Part shown: piece after piece, positions 1 through 8,025 of the stretch | How positions within the stretch are numbered: position 1 is the stretch's first letter | Layout: the number at the start of each line of letters is the position of its first letter | DNA from: Saccharothrix luteola | GTDB lineage: Bacteria; Actinomycetota; Actinomycetes; Mycobacteriales; Pseudonocardiaceae | NCBI RefSeq assembly: GCF_020859565.1 | Contig: NZ_JAJHUO010000041.1 | Span: forward strand, 1 to 64,000 | Length of the DNA stretch: 64,000 nucleotides | Direction: 5' to 3' | Made by a program: the position numbers and the translations under genes | Notes under the pieces: model-generated | The model's database searches: none | Seen by the model: the letters and a program-made list of their open reading frames with translations, nothing else | What the model was told of the DNA's origin: nothing

Positions 1-1
1 G

Positions 2-751
2 CTGCGCAACCTGGTCCGGGACATGCTCGCCGAGAGGTTCAGCCCCGAACAGATCAGCCGCCGCCTGCGCCGCGACCACCCCGACCGGCCGGAGCCGCAC
101 GTGAGTACCGAGACGATCTACCAGGCCCTCTACGTCCAGGGCCGCCGCGAACTCGCCACCGCGCTGCGCTCCGGCCGCACCGCCCGCAAACCCCGCCGTA
201 CCGACGGACAACGCCGCCCGCGGTTCACCGCCCCGATGGTCATGATCAGCGACCGGCCCGCCGAGGTCGAGGACCGCGCCGTCCCCGGCCACTGGGAAGG
301 CGACCTGATCATCGGCGGCGGCCGCACCTCCGCGATCGGCACCCTGGTCGAACGCGCCACCCGCTACCTGCTGCTCGTGCACCTGCCCGCACGCCACGAC
401 GCCGAGACCGTCCGCGACGGCCTGGTCTCGACCATGACCACCCTGCCCGCACACCTGCGCCGCTCGCTGACCTGGGACCAGGGCTCCGAGATGGGCCGCC
501 ACCACGAGTTCACCCTGGCCACCGACATGCCCGTCTACTTCTGCGACCCGCACAGCCCCTGGCAACGCGGCAGCAACGAGAACACCAACGGCCTACTCCG
601 CCAGTACTTCCCCAAAGGCAGCGACCTGTCCGTCCACACACCCGAACACCTCGCCGCCGTCGCCGCCCAACTCAACCGCCGCCCACGCAAAACACTCGAC
701 TGGGACACCCCAGCCGAGCGCCTCACTAAACTCCTCACCGACAGCAGTTGA
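2..751 (+). CDS. IS30-family transposase, 5' end outside window
   Basis: DDE transposase of an IS30-type insertion sequence. The reading frame is open from the first bases of the window, so the N-terminal helix-turn-helix is missing; the first internal ATG is at 23. Counting from that ATG, the catalytic triad is visible as Asp94 (in GHWEGDLIIGG), Asp152 (in TWDQGSEM) and Glu186 (in RGSNENTNGLLRQYFPKG), with the 33-residue D-to-E spacing typical of IS30. The segment DRPAEVEDRAVPGHWEGD is a family hallmark. The stop is TGA at 749-751. No terminal inverted repeat can be defined because the left end is not present. The catalytic core is intact, so the copy may be active if its missing part is too. 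Confidence 0.93.
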   Translation: MRNLVRDMLAERFSPEQISRRLRRDHPDRPEPHVSTETIYQALYVQGRRELATALRSGRTARKPRRTDGQRRPRFTAPMVMISDRPAEVEDRAVPGHWEGDLIIGGGRTSAIGTLVERATRYLLLVHLPARHDAETVRDGLVSTMTTLPAHLRRSLTWDQGSEMGRHHEFTLATDMPVYFCDPHSPWQRGSNENTNGLLRQYFPKGSDLSVHTPEHLAAVAAQLNRRPRKTLDWDTPAERLTKLLTDSS

Positions 752-783
752 CCACCGTGATGCGACGACCGCTGGAATCCACC

Positions 784-909
784 ACATGGGGCCCTTACGG
801 GCACCCCAGGCAGGCCAAAGCCGGGCAGGCCCGGCGGGGAAAAGCGTCCCGCCAGGCCTACCGGCTTCGACCAGCCTAAAGCACCCGAACCCATGTCAAA
901 TCGGGCCTC
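784..909 (+). repeat. Dispersed intergenic repeat, copy A (interrupted)
   Basis: Two blocks, 784-802 (ACATGG...CTTACGGGC) and 884-909 (CCCGAACCCATGTC then ATCGGGCCTC), match a compact element on the opposite strand at 9698-9741 with two mismatches each. In copy A they are separated by 81 nt (803-883) containing a GGCGGG/CCCGCC hairpin. The repeat lies just after the transposase stop, so the IS may have inserted beside it. Confidence 0.65.
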
Positions 910-981
910 GGTGGGGCGGTTCCGGGGCGGTTGTGGTGCGGCGGGGTTTGGTGGTCTTGGTGGTCTTGGTGGAGTGGGCTC

Positions 982-1029
982 GGTGGTCTTCGTGCTGGGT
1001 GGTCTTCGTGCTGGGTGGTCTTCGTGCTT
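982..1029 (+). repeat. 16-bp direct repeat, three tandem copies
   Basis: GGTGGTCTTCGTGCTG is present at 982-997 and 998-1013, then GGTGGTCTTCGTGCTT at 1014-1029. A shorter related unit, TGGTCTTGG, is repeated just upstream (about 951-969). It lies in non-coding DNA. Confidence 0.9.
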
Positions 1030-1180
1030 GGGGCAGGGTGGGTGGCTCACTCGACTGGGCGAACTGTGCAACCTAGGACAACCCCAATCGCATTTCTCAC
1101 GTTAGCCGGATAAAACGGCCGGCCCGGCGGCGACCACGGCAGGGCAGGTGAGGTTCGGAGGGCGGGTGGTGAGTCTGCGA

Positions 1181-1252
1181 TGTGGGTCATGGGCAGGTCG
1201 GAGGTGTGGGTCAGGGATCGGTCGGAGGGCTGGGTCAGGGGTGGGTCGTCGG
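1181..1252 (+). repeat. 24-bp imperfect tandem repeat, three copies
   Basis: Units at 1181-1204, 1205-1228 and 1229-1252. The first two begin TGTGGGTCA and end GGTCGGAGG; the third is more diverged (GCTGGGTCAGGG, ending GTCGTCGG). They sit in the G/T-rich part of the gap. Confidence 0.8.
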
Positions 1253-1498
1253 TGCTTCGCGGGTGGGTGCGGTTCGGTGGCGCGGGTGGGTGAGTGCGGT
1301 CGGGGCGTTGGTGGGCGCTGTGGGGTCGTGTGCGAGCGGTGGCGGTCGGGATGGGTCGGATGGGGTCAGGTGGTGGTCGGGTCAGCGGCCAGGCTGGTGA
1401 TCGGGCTGGCGGTCAGGGCGTTGGCTGGGTTGGTGGGGTAAGGGCGCCTTCGCTTAAAACAGGAGTGTCGAAGGAGGTTCGGATCTAGCATCCGGTTG

Positions 1499-2431
1499 GT
1501 GAACAAGCGTTCGAGCGTGGCGTTGGTGGCCGTTCTGCTGGCCGGGTGCGCTGCCGAGGCCGGCGTGCCGCAGGAGAAACCCCAGAGCGGGTTGCTGGGT
1601 GCGCTGGCGGGGGTGCGGGCCACTGCCGAGTCGTCCGTCCTGGTCGAGTACGGGGACGTGGCGGCGGTGCGGGCGTTGCTCGACAAGGACCCCCAGCGGT
1701 TTCGGGGGTTGCGGGGTTATGGGTACTCCGACCTGGCCGGGCACAGCCGGGTGCTGCCCGACCTGGTCGGGTTCGACCCGGGCAAGGCCAGCACGGCGTT
1801 GCGGGTGGGGCAGTCGCCGAAGTGGGCGGCTGTGCTGAGGATGGAGGTCGACGTGCCGGGGGTCGACGCCAAGCTCGCCGGGTTGGGTGGGCGGCGTGGT
1901 GGCTCGGGCATCTGGACGACCGGGGAGGACAACGAGATCGACCCGGACGGGCCGTTGGCGGAGGCCGGGATCGTGACCGGGTTCCAGCAGGTGCGGGTGG
2001 AGGCGGGATCGGTGGTGCACTCCCCTGCCGGTGAGTCGCTGAAGTGGGTCACCGAGCCGCCGGGGGATCAGTCGTTGGCCGACGACCCCATGATCGGTGA
2101 GTTGGCGCGCTGCCTCGGTGACGTCTCCGCCGCGTTGATCAGCAAGCCGAAGAGCGGGTTGCCGGTGGCGGCGGGGGTGCGCACGACGCCGGAGGGTGAG
2201 AGCACCGAGGTCGTGTGCGTGCCCGACGAGAATCCCAACGCGCTCAAGGACCTCGTGCGGACGAACCTCGAGACCGCGCCCTGGGCGGAGGTCCTGCCCG
2301 GCGCGACGGCCGAGCAGCCCGCCGACCAGACCGGTGTCGTGCGGGTGCTCGCGCCGACCGCGCCGGGCGCGCGGGTCGGTCGGGTGCTCGAGGCGACGCA
2401 GCGCGGCGAGTTGCCGACGTTGTTCGACTGA
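1499..2431 (+). CDS. Predicted secreted lipoprotein, unknown function
   Basis: A 310-residue protein with a short basic N-terminus, a hydrophobic stretch and a lipobox LLAGC (Cys about 17), so it is predicted to be lipid-anchored outside the membrane. Start choice: TTG at 1496 or GTG at 1499; AAGGAGG lies about 21 nt before the GTG, longer than usual. The rest is soluble and rich in short beta-type segments, with no motif I recognise. It ends 5 nt from the stop of the convergent ABC permease, with no room for a separate terminator. Function not assigned; the reading frame and lipobox are clear. Confidence 0.8.
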   Translation: MNKRSSVALVAVLLAGCAAEAGVPQEKPQSGLLGALAGVRATAESSVLVEYGDVAAVRALLDKDPQRFRGLRGYGYSDLAGHSRVLPDLVGFDPGKASTALRVGQSPKWAAVLRMEVDVPGVDAKLAGLGGRRGGSGIWTTGEDNEIDPDGPLAEAGIVTGFQQVRVEAGSVVHSPAGESLKWVTEPPGDQSLADDPMIGELARCLGDVSAALISKPKSGLPVAAGVRTTPEGESTEVVCVPDENPNALKDLVRTNLETAPWAEVLPGATAEQPADQTGVVRVLAPTAPGARVGRVLEATQRGELPTLFD

Positions 2432-2436
2432 GCCGT

Positions 2437-3288
2437 TCAGTCGAACCGCTGGGCGACCTGCTCGCGACGGGCCGCGACGGACGATCCCGACTCACGCCGG
2501 GCCATGCGGCGCAGGACGACGGACGCGAGGGTCAAGCCCACCACGGCCCACGCGCCGAGGGCGATCACCGTCTCCGGTTGCCGCCACGAGCCGCCGATCT
2601 CGGCGACCGCTACCGCGTCCGGCAGCAGGGCGGACCGCAGGCCGAGCCCCAGCCAGTAGAGCGGGAACGCCTGGCCGACCCACTGGACCCACCCCGGCAG
2701 GGCGGTGATCGGGTAGAACACGCCCGACACCACCACCAAGGCCATGATCAGCAACGTGACGAAGCCGAGGCTCTGGGTGTTGCCGAACACCGCGCCCACG
2801 ATCGCCCCGATCGGCAGGACGGCGAGCAGGCCGAGCACCAGCACCCACACCAAGGTGACCCAGGTCGACAGGCGACCCGGTCGCAGGCCGTCGAACAGCA
2901 GCATCGCGGGCACCAGGATGAGCACGAGCACGGCGACCGTCATCGCCGCCTTGCCCAGTACCTTGCCGATGACGTACGAGAGCACGCCGTTCGGCGTCGC
3001 CTTCGCCCGCAGCAACGTGCCGTCCTCGCGGTCCATGGTGAGGGTCATCGCCAGACCCATCAGGCCGGAGAAGACGGCGCTCATCGCGAGGATCCCCGGC
3101 ACGGCCTGCGCGCCCAGCGGGAAGTCCACGCCGGGCACGGTGCCGTCGCCGAACGCGTACATCACCACCAGCGCGACCACGGGCAGCCACAGCCAGCCCA
3201 TCAGCTCGCCCGCGTTGGCCATGGTGTGGCCGAACTCGATCCGACCGCGCCGCACCCCCGCGCGCACGGCCACCACCCGGGCGTTCAC
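2437..3288 (-). CDS. ABC-2 type exporter permease
   Basis: A 283-residue membrane subunit with six predicted hydrophobic segments and the ABC-2 layout (long first periplasmic part, then GVFYPITALPGWVQWVGQAFPLYW before the last helix, as in DrrB-like drug and lipid exporters). It starts with a GTG that overlaps the TGA of the upstream ATPase gene (GTGA, 3285-3288), so the pair is translationally coupled. It should form the channel for the ATPase encoded at 3285-4169. Substrate unknown; the divergent MerR-type gene suggests drug or metabolite control. Confidence 0.92.
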   Translation of the reverse strand: MNARVVAVRAGVRRGRIEFGHTMANAGELMGWLWLPVVALVVMYAFGDGTVPGVDFPLGAQAVPGILAMSAVFSGLMGLAMTLTMDREDGTLLRAKATPNGVLSYVIGKVLGKAAMTVAVLVLILVPAMLLFDGLRPGRLSTWVTLVWVLVLGLLAVLPIGAIVGAVFGNTQSLGFVTLLIMALVVVSGVFYPITALPGWVQWVGQAFPLYWLGLGLRSALLPDAVAVAEIGGSWRQPETVIALGAWAVVGLTLASVVLRRMARRESGSSVAARREQVAQRFD

Positions 3289-4169
3289 GCGGTCACCAGC
3301 TCGGACTCGCGCACCAGCGCCAGGTACACGTCCTCCAGGCTCGCGCGCCGCACTTCGAGGTCGTCCACCGCCTTGCCGTGCTCGGCGAACAGCTCGCGCA
3401 CGTAACCGGTGGAGTCGGCCACGGACAGCACGTGCTCCTGACCGCCCAGCCGGTACCGCACCTCGGCCTCGCCGGCGATCCGGGCGGCCAGTTCCGCCGC
3501 CGTGCCGTCGGCGACCACCCGGCCCGCCACGAGGATCACGATGCGGTCGGCCAGCTTCTCCGCCTCGGCGAGGTCGTGGGTGGTGAGCAGGATCGTGGTG
3601 CCGGACAGGCCGCGCACCAGCTCGTGGAACCCGCGCCGGGCCTCGGGGTCGAAGCCGACCGTCGGCTCGTCGAGGAACAGCAGGTCGGGCTGTCCGACCA
3701 GGCCGACGGCGACGTCCAGCCGCCGCCGCTGCCCGCCGGACAGCGTGCCGATCCTCTTCTCGGCGTGGTCGGTCAGGCCGACCGACCCGATCAGCTCGTC
3801 GAGGTCGAACGCCCGCCCGCGGTACGGCTCGTAGCACAGGCTCAGGTAGGAGAGCAGCTCGCGCACCCGCCACCGGCCGTGGTCGCGCCACGACTGCAGG
3901 ACCACGCCGAGCCGGGCGCGCCACGCCTCGTCGCCGTCGTCGGGGTCGACGCCGAGCACCCGGACCTCGCCGGCCGACCGCTTGCGGAAGCCCTCCAGGA
4001 TCTCGATGGTGGTGGTCTTGCCCGCGCCGTTGGGGCCGAGCAGCGCCACCACCTCGCCGGGCCCGACGGTCAGGTCGACGCCCTTGAGCACGTCGGTGGG
4101 CCCGTACCGCATGCGCAGGCCGCGCGTCTGCACAACCGACGGTTCCCGCTGGTTGTCGTTGGTTTTCAT
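3285..4169 (-). CDS. ABC exporter ATP-binding protein (DrrA-like)
   Basis: A 294-residue nucleotide-binding subunit. Walker A is GPNGAGKTT (about residues 45-53), the Q-loop lies near VLQSWRD, the signature is LSGGQRRRLDVA and Walker B is LLFLDEPTVGFDP, followed by the H-loop LLTTHDLAEAEKL. The C-terminal extension ending in RRASLEDVYLALV resembles the DUF4162 tail of drug-exporter ATPases such as DrrA. The ATG at 4167-4169 opens the operon and faces a divergent regulator gene. It works with the ABC-2 permease downstream, probably exporting a hydrophobic compound; this role is inferred from the family. Confidence 0.94.
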   Translation of the reverse strand: MKTNDNQREPSVVQTRGLRMRYGPTDVLKGVDLTVGPGEVVALLGPNGAGKTTTIEILEGFRKRSAGEVRVLGVDPDDGDEAWRARLGVVLQSWRDHGRWRVRELLSYLSLCYEPYRGRAFDLDELIGSVGLTDHAEKRIGTLSGGQRRRLDVAVGLVGQPDLLFLDEPTVGFDPEARRGFHELVRGLSGTTILLTTHDLAEAEKLADRIVILVAGRVVADGTAAELAARIAGEAEVRYRLGGQEHVLSVADSTGYVRELFAEHGKAVDDLEVRRASLEDVYLALVRESELVTA

Positions 4170-4269
4170 GTCTTAAACCGTATCGTTGAAGTACCCTGTT
4201 GAGGCTTTCCTCGATTTGTGCGAGGAAGGCGTCGGTCAACCTTCAAATTCCCGTTGAACCCGAACGCGT
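4170..4269. promoter_or_regulatory. Divergent promoter region, exporter/MerR regulator
   Basis: A 100-bp region between divergent starts. It holds an inverted repeat TTCCTCG (4207-4213) / CGAGGAA (4221-4227) with a 7-bp spacer and direct CGTTGAA repeats at 4184-4190 and 4252-4258. This is a likely binding site for the adjacent MerR-type protein, but that is unproven. Confidence 0.5.
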
Positions 4270-4986
4270 GTGGGGTGCTTCCCGGTGGGTCTTCGCCCGG
4301 TGGATCTGGCCCGTGCCGCGGGCATCTCGGCCCAGCAGGTGCGCAACTACCTCGACGCCGGGGTGCTGCCCCCGGCCGAACGCTCACCGGCGGGGTACCG
4401 GGTGTTCGACGAGCGGCACCGGCAGGCGTTGACGACGTACCGGGCGCTGGGTCGCGGGTACGGGTGGGACGCCGCCAAGGCCATCATGCGCTCGGTCCAC
4501 GACGGCGCGCCGGACCAGGCGTTGGTCCGGGTGGACGCGGAGCACGCGGCGGCGCACGGGCAGCGGCTGGCGTTGCGGGCGACGGCGGAGGCGTTGGAGG
4601 CGGTGGCCGGGCACCCGCCGGACACCGTGCCGCGGACCGGGTTGCGGGTGGGCGAGTTGGCCGCACGGCTCGGTGTGCGGCCGTCGGCGTTGCGGGTGTG
4701 GGAGGCGGCGGGTCTGCTGCTGCCGAAGCGCGACACCGACGGGCACCGGCGGTTCGGCCCGACGGACGTCCGCGACGCCCGCCTGGTGGCCACGCTGCGG
4801 CAGAGCCGCTACCCGCTGCCGACGATCAAGCCGATCATGGACGAGTTCCGCAGCTCGGGCGGCGCGGACGCGTTGCGCGCCGCGATCACCGCCCGGGAGG
4901 CCGAGATCGGCCGGCGGGCCCGGTCAATGCTCGAAGCCGCCGCCGCCCTGCACGGCTACCTGGCGGTGGTCAGCCCCGCCTCGTAG
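4270..4986 (+). CDS. Double-MerR (TioE-type) transcriptional regulator
   Basis: A 238-residue protein carrying two MerR-like DNA-binding modules in one chain. The first (about residues 7-75) has RPVDLARAAGISAQQVRNYLDAGVLPP and the second (about 118-190) has LRVGELAARLGVRPSALRVWEAAGLLLP. This tandem layout is that of TioE-family regulators, which lack the usual single MerR domain with a dimer helix and effector tail. The GTG start at 4270 was chosen; GTG at 4285 (VGLRPVDLA) is an alternative and fits the conserved N-terminus well. It is divergent from the ABC exporter genes and likely controls them. Its 3' end overlaps the convergent response regulator gene by 31 bp. Confidence 0.9.
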   Translation: MGCFPVGLRPVDLARAAGISAQQVRNYLDAGVLPPAERSPAGYRVFDERHRQALTTYRALGRGYGWDAAKAIMRSVHDGAPDQALVRVDAEHAAAHGQRLALRATAEALEAVAGHPPDTVPRTGLRVGELAARLGVRPSALRVWEAAGLLLPKRDTDGHRRFGPTDVRDARLVATLRQSRYPLPTIKPIMDEFRSSGGADALRAAITAREAEIGRRARSMLEAAAALHGYLAVVSPAS

Positions 4987-5612
4987 GCGAGGATCGCGGC
5001 CTGGACCCGGTTGGCCACTTCGAGGCGTTGCAGGATCGCGCTGACGTGCGCCTTCACCGTGCCCTCGGTGACGGTCAGGCGCCGGGCGATGTCCTGGTTG
5101 GACAAGCCCTCCCCCACCAGCGCCAACACCTCGCGCTCACGTCCGGTCAGGGCGCCGACCCGCTTGCGGGCCCGGTCGTAGCGGGTGAGGCGCCCGCCGC
5201 GCAGGTCGGCGACCACGCGGTGGGCGATCCTGGGTGAGAGGTAGGCCGCGCCCTCGGCCGCCGCGCGCACGCCGATCAGCAGTTCCCTCGGGTCGGCGGC
5301 CTTGAGCAGGAAGCCGTTGGCCCCTTCGCCCAACGCCCGCGCGACGTACTCGTCCTCGTCGAACGTCGTCAGCATGACCACCGCGACCTCCGGCATGGCC
5401 TGGCGCAGTTCCGCGGCGGCGGTCAAGCCGTCCAGGCGGGGCATCCGGATGTCCAGCAGGACGACGTCCGGCTGGTGCGCCCGCGCCAGCTCGACCGCCT
5501 CACGCCCGTCGGCGGCCTCGGCGACCACCTCGATGCCCGGGTCGGTGTCGAGGATCGCCCGCACGCCGGCGCGGACCATCGCCTCGTCGTCGGCGAGCAG
5601 CACGCGGATCAC
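4956..5612 (-). CDS. NarL/FixJ-family response regulator (system 1)
   Basis: A 218-residue response regulator. The receiver domain begins IRVLLADDEAMVRAGV, the phospho-acceptor Asp is in DVVLLDIRMP, and the conserved Thr and Lys lie in MLTTFDEDEYV and FLLKAADP. The C-terminal LuxR-type helix-turn-helix shows LTGREREVLALVGEGLSNQDIARRL. The GTG start at 5612 overlaps the kinase TGA by 4 nt, so kinase and regulator are translationally coupled; a membrane serine hydrolase is the first gene of the same operon. The 3' end overlaps the convergent MerR-type gene by 31 bp. Target genes unknown. Confidence 0.95.
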   Translation of the reverse strand: MIRVLLADDEAMVRAGVRAILDTDPGIEVVAEAADGREAVELARAHQPDVVLLDIRMPRLDGLTAAAELRQAMPEVAVVMLTTFDEDEYVARALGEGANGFLLKAADPRELLIGVRAAAEGAAYLSPRIAHRVVADLRGGRLTRYDRARKRVGALTGREREVLALVGEGLSNQDIARRLTVTEGTVKAHVSAILQRLEVANRVQAAILAYEAGLTTAR

Positions 5613-6592
5613 GCCCCACCCTCCCGCGGCAGTCGGGCGGTCACCGTGAACCAGCCGTCGGCCACACCCGACCGGAGCGTGCCACCGACCAACCGGACCC
5701 GCTCGGCCAGGCCGGCCAAGCCGCTGCCGTCGCCGTCGCCGTCGGGTGTCCGGTCGACCGGGTTGGCCACGGTGACCAGCACCTCGTCGGTCGTCGCCAG
5801 CTCCACGGTGACGGGTGCGCCGGGCGCGTGCCGCGCGGCGTTGGTCAGCGCCTCCTGCACCACCCGGTGCACGGCGCGGTCCAGCAGGGGCGGCAGCGGG
5901 GTGGTGTCGCCGGTCCGGGCCAGGACCACCGGCAGGCCGGCTTCGGCTGCCCGGTCCACCAGCGCCTCCACGGTCTCGTCCGGCGGCTCGAACGGGGTGG
6001 CGCCCTCCCGCAGCACGCCGACGGTGCGCCGCAGGCGGTCGGTGGCCGTCACCGCCGACTCGCGCAGACCGGCGGCGGCCCGGCGGGTGGGCTCGGTGTC
6101 GGCGGTCAGCTCCAACGCGCCGGCGCGCAGCGCGATCAACGTCAGCTCGTGGCCGAGCGAGTCGTGCATGTCGGCCGCGATCCGGGCCCGCTCGCGCAGC
6201 CGGGCGCGATCGGCGACGAGTTCCTGCGCCCGCTCCAGCTGCACGATCCGCTCCCGTCCCACCTCGATCAGCTCGGCCTGCTGCCGCCGGAACCGGCCCG
6301 CGAGCCACGGCAGCACCACGAACAGGCCCAGGCTCGCCAACGCGCCGACACCTTCCCAGACCCGCACCACCGCGATCACCAGCCCGACCGCCGCCACCGC
6401 GCCGACGACCAGCCCGCCCCGGCGCACCGGCCGGTGCCGGCCGTGCAGGTAGACCAGCACGGCCAGCACCGGGTAGAGCAACTGCCGCCACACCGGCAGC
6501 GCGTCCGTGGCCAGCCCGTTGACCAGCCCCGCGACCGCGAGCACCGCGAGGACCACGCCGTTCAGCATGATGCGGACCTTACCGAGCGTCAT
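5609..6592 (-). CDS. Sensor histidine kinase, HisKA_3 type (system 1)
   Basis: A 327-residue kinase. The N-terminal third has four to five membrane segments without a sizeable extracellular domain. The dimerisation/phospho-acceptor box is RIAADMHDSLGHELTLIALRAGALEL (His in MHDSLGHE), the N-box is VVQEALTNAARHAPG and the G-box is GSGLAGLAERVRLVGGTL. The ATG at 6592 overlaps the TGA of the upstream serine hydrolase (ATGA). It phosphorylates the downstream NarL-type regulator. The signal is not evident; an intramembrane sensor or the co-encoded hydrolase may supply it. Confidence 0.94.
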   Translation of the reverse strand: MTLGKVRIMLNGVVLAVLAVAGLVNGLATDALPVWRQLLYPVLAVLVYLHGRHRPVRRGGLVVGAVAAVGLVIAVVRVWEGVGALASLGLFVVLPWLAGRFRRQQAELIEVGRERIVQLERAQELVADRARLRERARIAADMHDSLGHELTLIALRAGALELTADTEPTRRAAAGLRESAVTATDRLRRTVGVLREGATPFEPPDETVEALVDRAAEAGLPVVLARTGDTTPLPPLLDRAVHRVVQEALTNAARHAPGAPVTVELATTDEVLVTVANPVDRTPDGDGDGSGLAGLAERVRLVGGTLRSGVADGWFTVTARLPREGGA

Positions 6593-7989
6593 CCGGTGTG
6601 GACCGTCGCACGCAGGCGGAGCAGCCGGGCCGTGGCCACGGCCAAGCCGGCCAGCGCCGCGACGACCACCGTGATCGTCAACGGCAGGGCGAAGTAGGTC
6701 AGCTGCGCCCACGTGACCGTGCGCCCGTTGACCAGGATCGAGATGAGGTCCGGGTAGGCCGCCGACAACGCGCCCGGCACGAGCAGCGGCACGAACCGCA
6801 ACGCCACCCGCCACGCCGGCGCGCCCGCCCGACGTCGTGCCCACCGGGCCGACCGCCGCACACCGAGCACCCCGAGACCGATGGCGGCCAACGCGATCAG
6901 GCCCAGCACCAGCTCGAACGTCTGCCGACCGCCGTCGGCGGGCGCCGGATCACGGCCCTGGCTCAACGCGATCAGGCCGTTCAGGATGTCGTAGGTCGGG
7001 TCGTGCAGCGACGCGCTGTTGACCAGCACCGCGAACCCGTGCCCGGTGCTCGGGACGATCGCCTGCACGGCCGAGTAGGTGAACAGGTTCCCGGGGTGCA
7101 CGAGCTGCTCCACGCCGTCCGGCCCCCGGTCGGGGATCCAGCCCATCGCGTACTCGTCCACAGTGGACGAGGTGTGCATCGCGCGCAGGCCCTCGGGTGA
7201 CACGAGCTGCGCGCCGTTGCCGTTCTGGCTGATCAGCCACTTGCCCATGTCGGCCGCCGTCGTGACCACCCCGCCACCGCCGCTGTGGAAGCCGGGCAGC
7301 TCGGGCCTGCTCAGCCACGCGCCGAACACCGAGTTGTAGCCGTCCGCGGGTCGGATGTCGTCCCTCGACACGGTGCTGCGCGACATGCCGAGCGGCCCGA
7401 ACACGTGCTGCTTCAGGTAGTCGTCGAAGGTCCGACCGCTCGCCACCTCCACTACCCGCGCGGCCAGGTCGTAGTTCACGTTGCAGTACTCGTAGTGCGT
7501 GCCGGGGTCGGCCGCCAACGACCCGTCCGACAACTTGGCCGTGTAGTCGGCCGGCGAGGTGGCGGTTTCCAGCGCGGTCACGTCGATCGTGGTGTCGGAG
7601 AAGCCGGAGGTCTGGTTCAGCAGGTGCCGGACGGTGATGTCGGCGAACCTCGGATCGGCCATCACGAAGCCGGGCAGCTGGTCGGCCACCGGCTCGTCCA
7701 GCGCTATCCGGCCGTCCTCCACCAGCGTCATCACCGCCATCGCCGTGAACGACTTGCTGACCGACGCGATCCGCATCGGCGTGTCCGCCGTGACCGGTGC
7801 CCCTTCGGAATCCTCGCCGTACCCGGCGGCGTGCACGACGCGGTCGCCCTGCGTCACCACCACCGACAGGCCGGGCAGACCGGTGTCGTGCATGACGTCG
7901 GCCAGGTAGTCGTCGATGGAACTCGGCGCGGCGTGGGCGGCGGGACTCAGGAACGCCACGGCCGCGACCACGATCAACAGTGCTTTCAT
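6589..7989 (-). CDS. Serine beta-lactamase-like hydrolase with C-terminal membrane segments
   Basis: A 466-residue protein of the class C beta-lactamase / D-Ala-D-Ala-carboxypeptidase family. A signal peptide (MKALLIVVAAVAFLSPAAHA) leads into the catalytic domain with SxxK as SVSK (in PMRIASVSKSFTAMA), Y-x-N as YCN and the HSGGG triad (KTG equivalent). The last ~110 residues form four hydrophobic segments, so the active site should be held on the outer face of the membrane. It is the first gene of an operon with a kinase and response regulator, with which it overlaps by 4 nt. A TACGTT -10 ends 7 nt before the ATG, suggesting a leaderless message. Substrate unknown. Confidence 0.92.
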   Translation of the reverse strand: MKALLIVVAAVAFLSPAAHAAPSSIDDYLADVMHDTGLPGLSVVVTQGDRVVHAAGYGEDSEGAPVTADTPMRIASVSKSFTAMAVMTLVEDGRIALDEPVADQLPGFVMADPRFADITVRHLLNQTSGFSDTTIDVTALETATSPADYTAKLSDGSLAADPGTHYEYCNVNYDLAARVVEVASGRTFDDYLKQHVFGPLGMSRSTVSRDDIRPADGYNSVFGAWLSRPELPGFHSGGGGVVTTAADMGKWLISQNGNGAQLVSPEGLRAMHTSSTVDEYAMGWIPDRGPDGVEQLVHPGNLFTYSAVQAIVPSTGHGFAVLVNSASLHDPTYDILNGLIALSQGRDPAPADGGRQTFELVLGLIALAAIGLGVLGVRRSARWARRRAGAPAWRVALRFVPLLVPGALSAAYPDLISILVNGRTVTWAQLTYFALPLTITVVVAALAGLAVATARLLRLRATVHTG

Positions 7990-8025
7990 GCCGACGAACG
8001 TAGGAATCGCCGCCCTGCCCGGACA

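Larger units (their letters stand above)
752..1498. other. Gene-poor gap with repeats and G/T skew
   Basis: About 750 bases between the transposase and the next gene. It holds one copy of a dispersed intergenic repeat (784-909, split by an 81-nt insert), a triplicated 16-bp repeat (982-1029), a triplicated 24-bp repeat (1181-1252) and a strongly G+T-rich top strand from about 900 to 1440. Short open frames occur on both strands, but they consist of simple-sequence protein and have no ribosome binding sites. I see no gene here. AAGGAGG at 1471-1477 is the only good Shine-Dalgarno sequence. Confidence 0.7.

Noticed and set aside
982..1029. CRISPR-like array
   Set aside because: Repeats of 16 bp are directly abutting with no spacers and no cas genes nearby.
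535..1071. Minus-strand frame of 178 codons overlapping the IS30 gene end
   Set aside because: Proline-rich simple sequence from repeats and antisense transposase; no ribosome binding site.
1148..1488. Overlapping small frames rich in Gly, Val and Arg
   Set aside because: They arise from G/T-rich tandem repeats, are open in several frames at once and have no recognisable domain.
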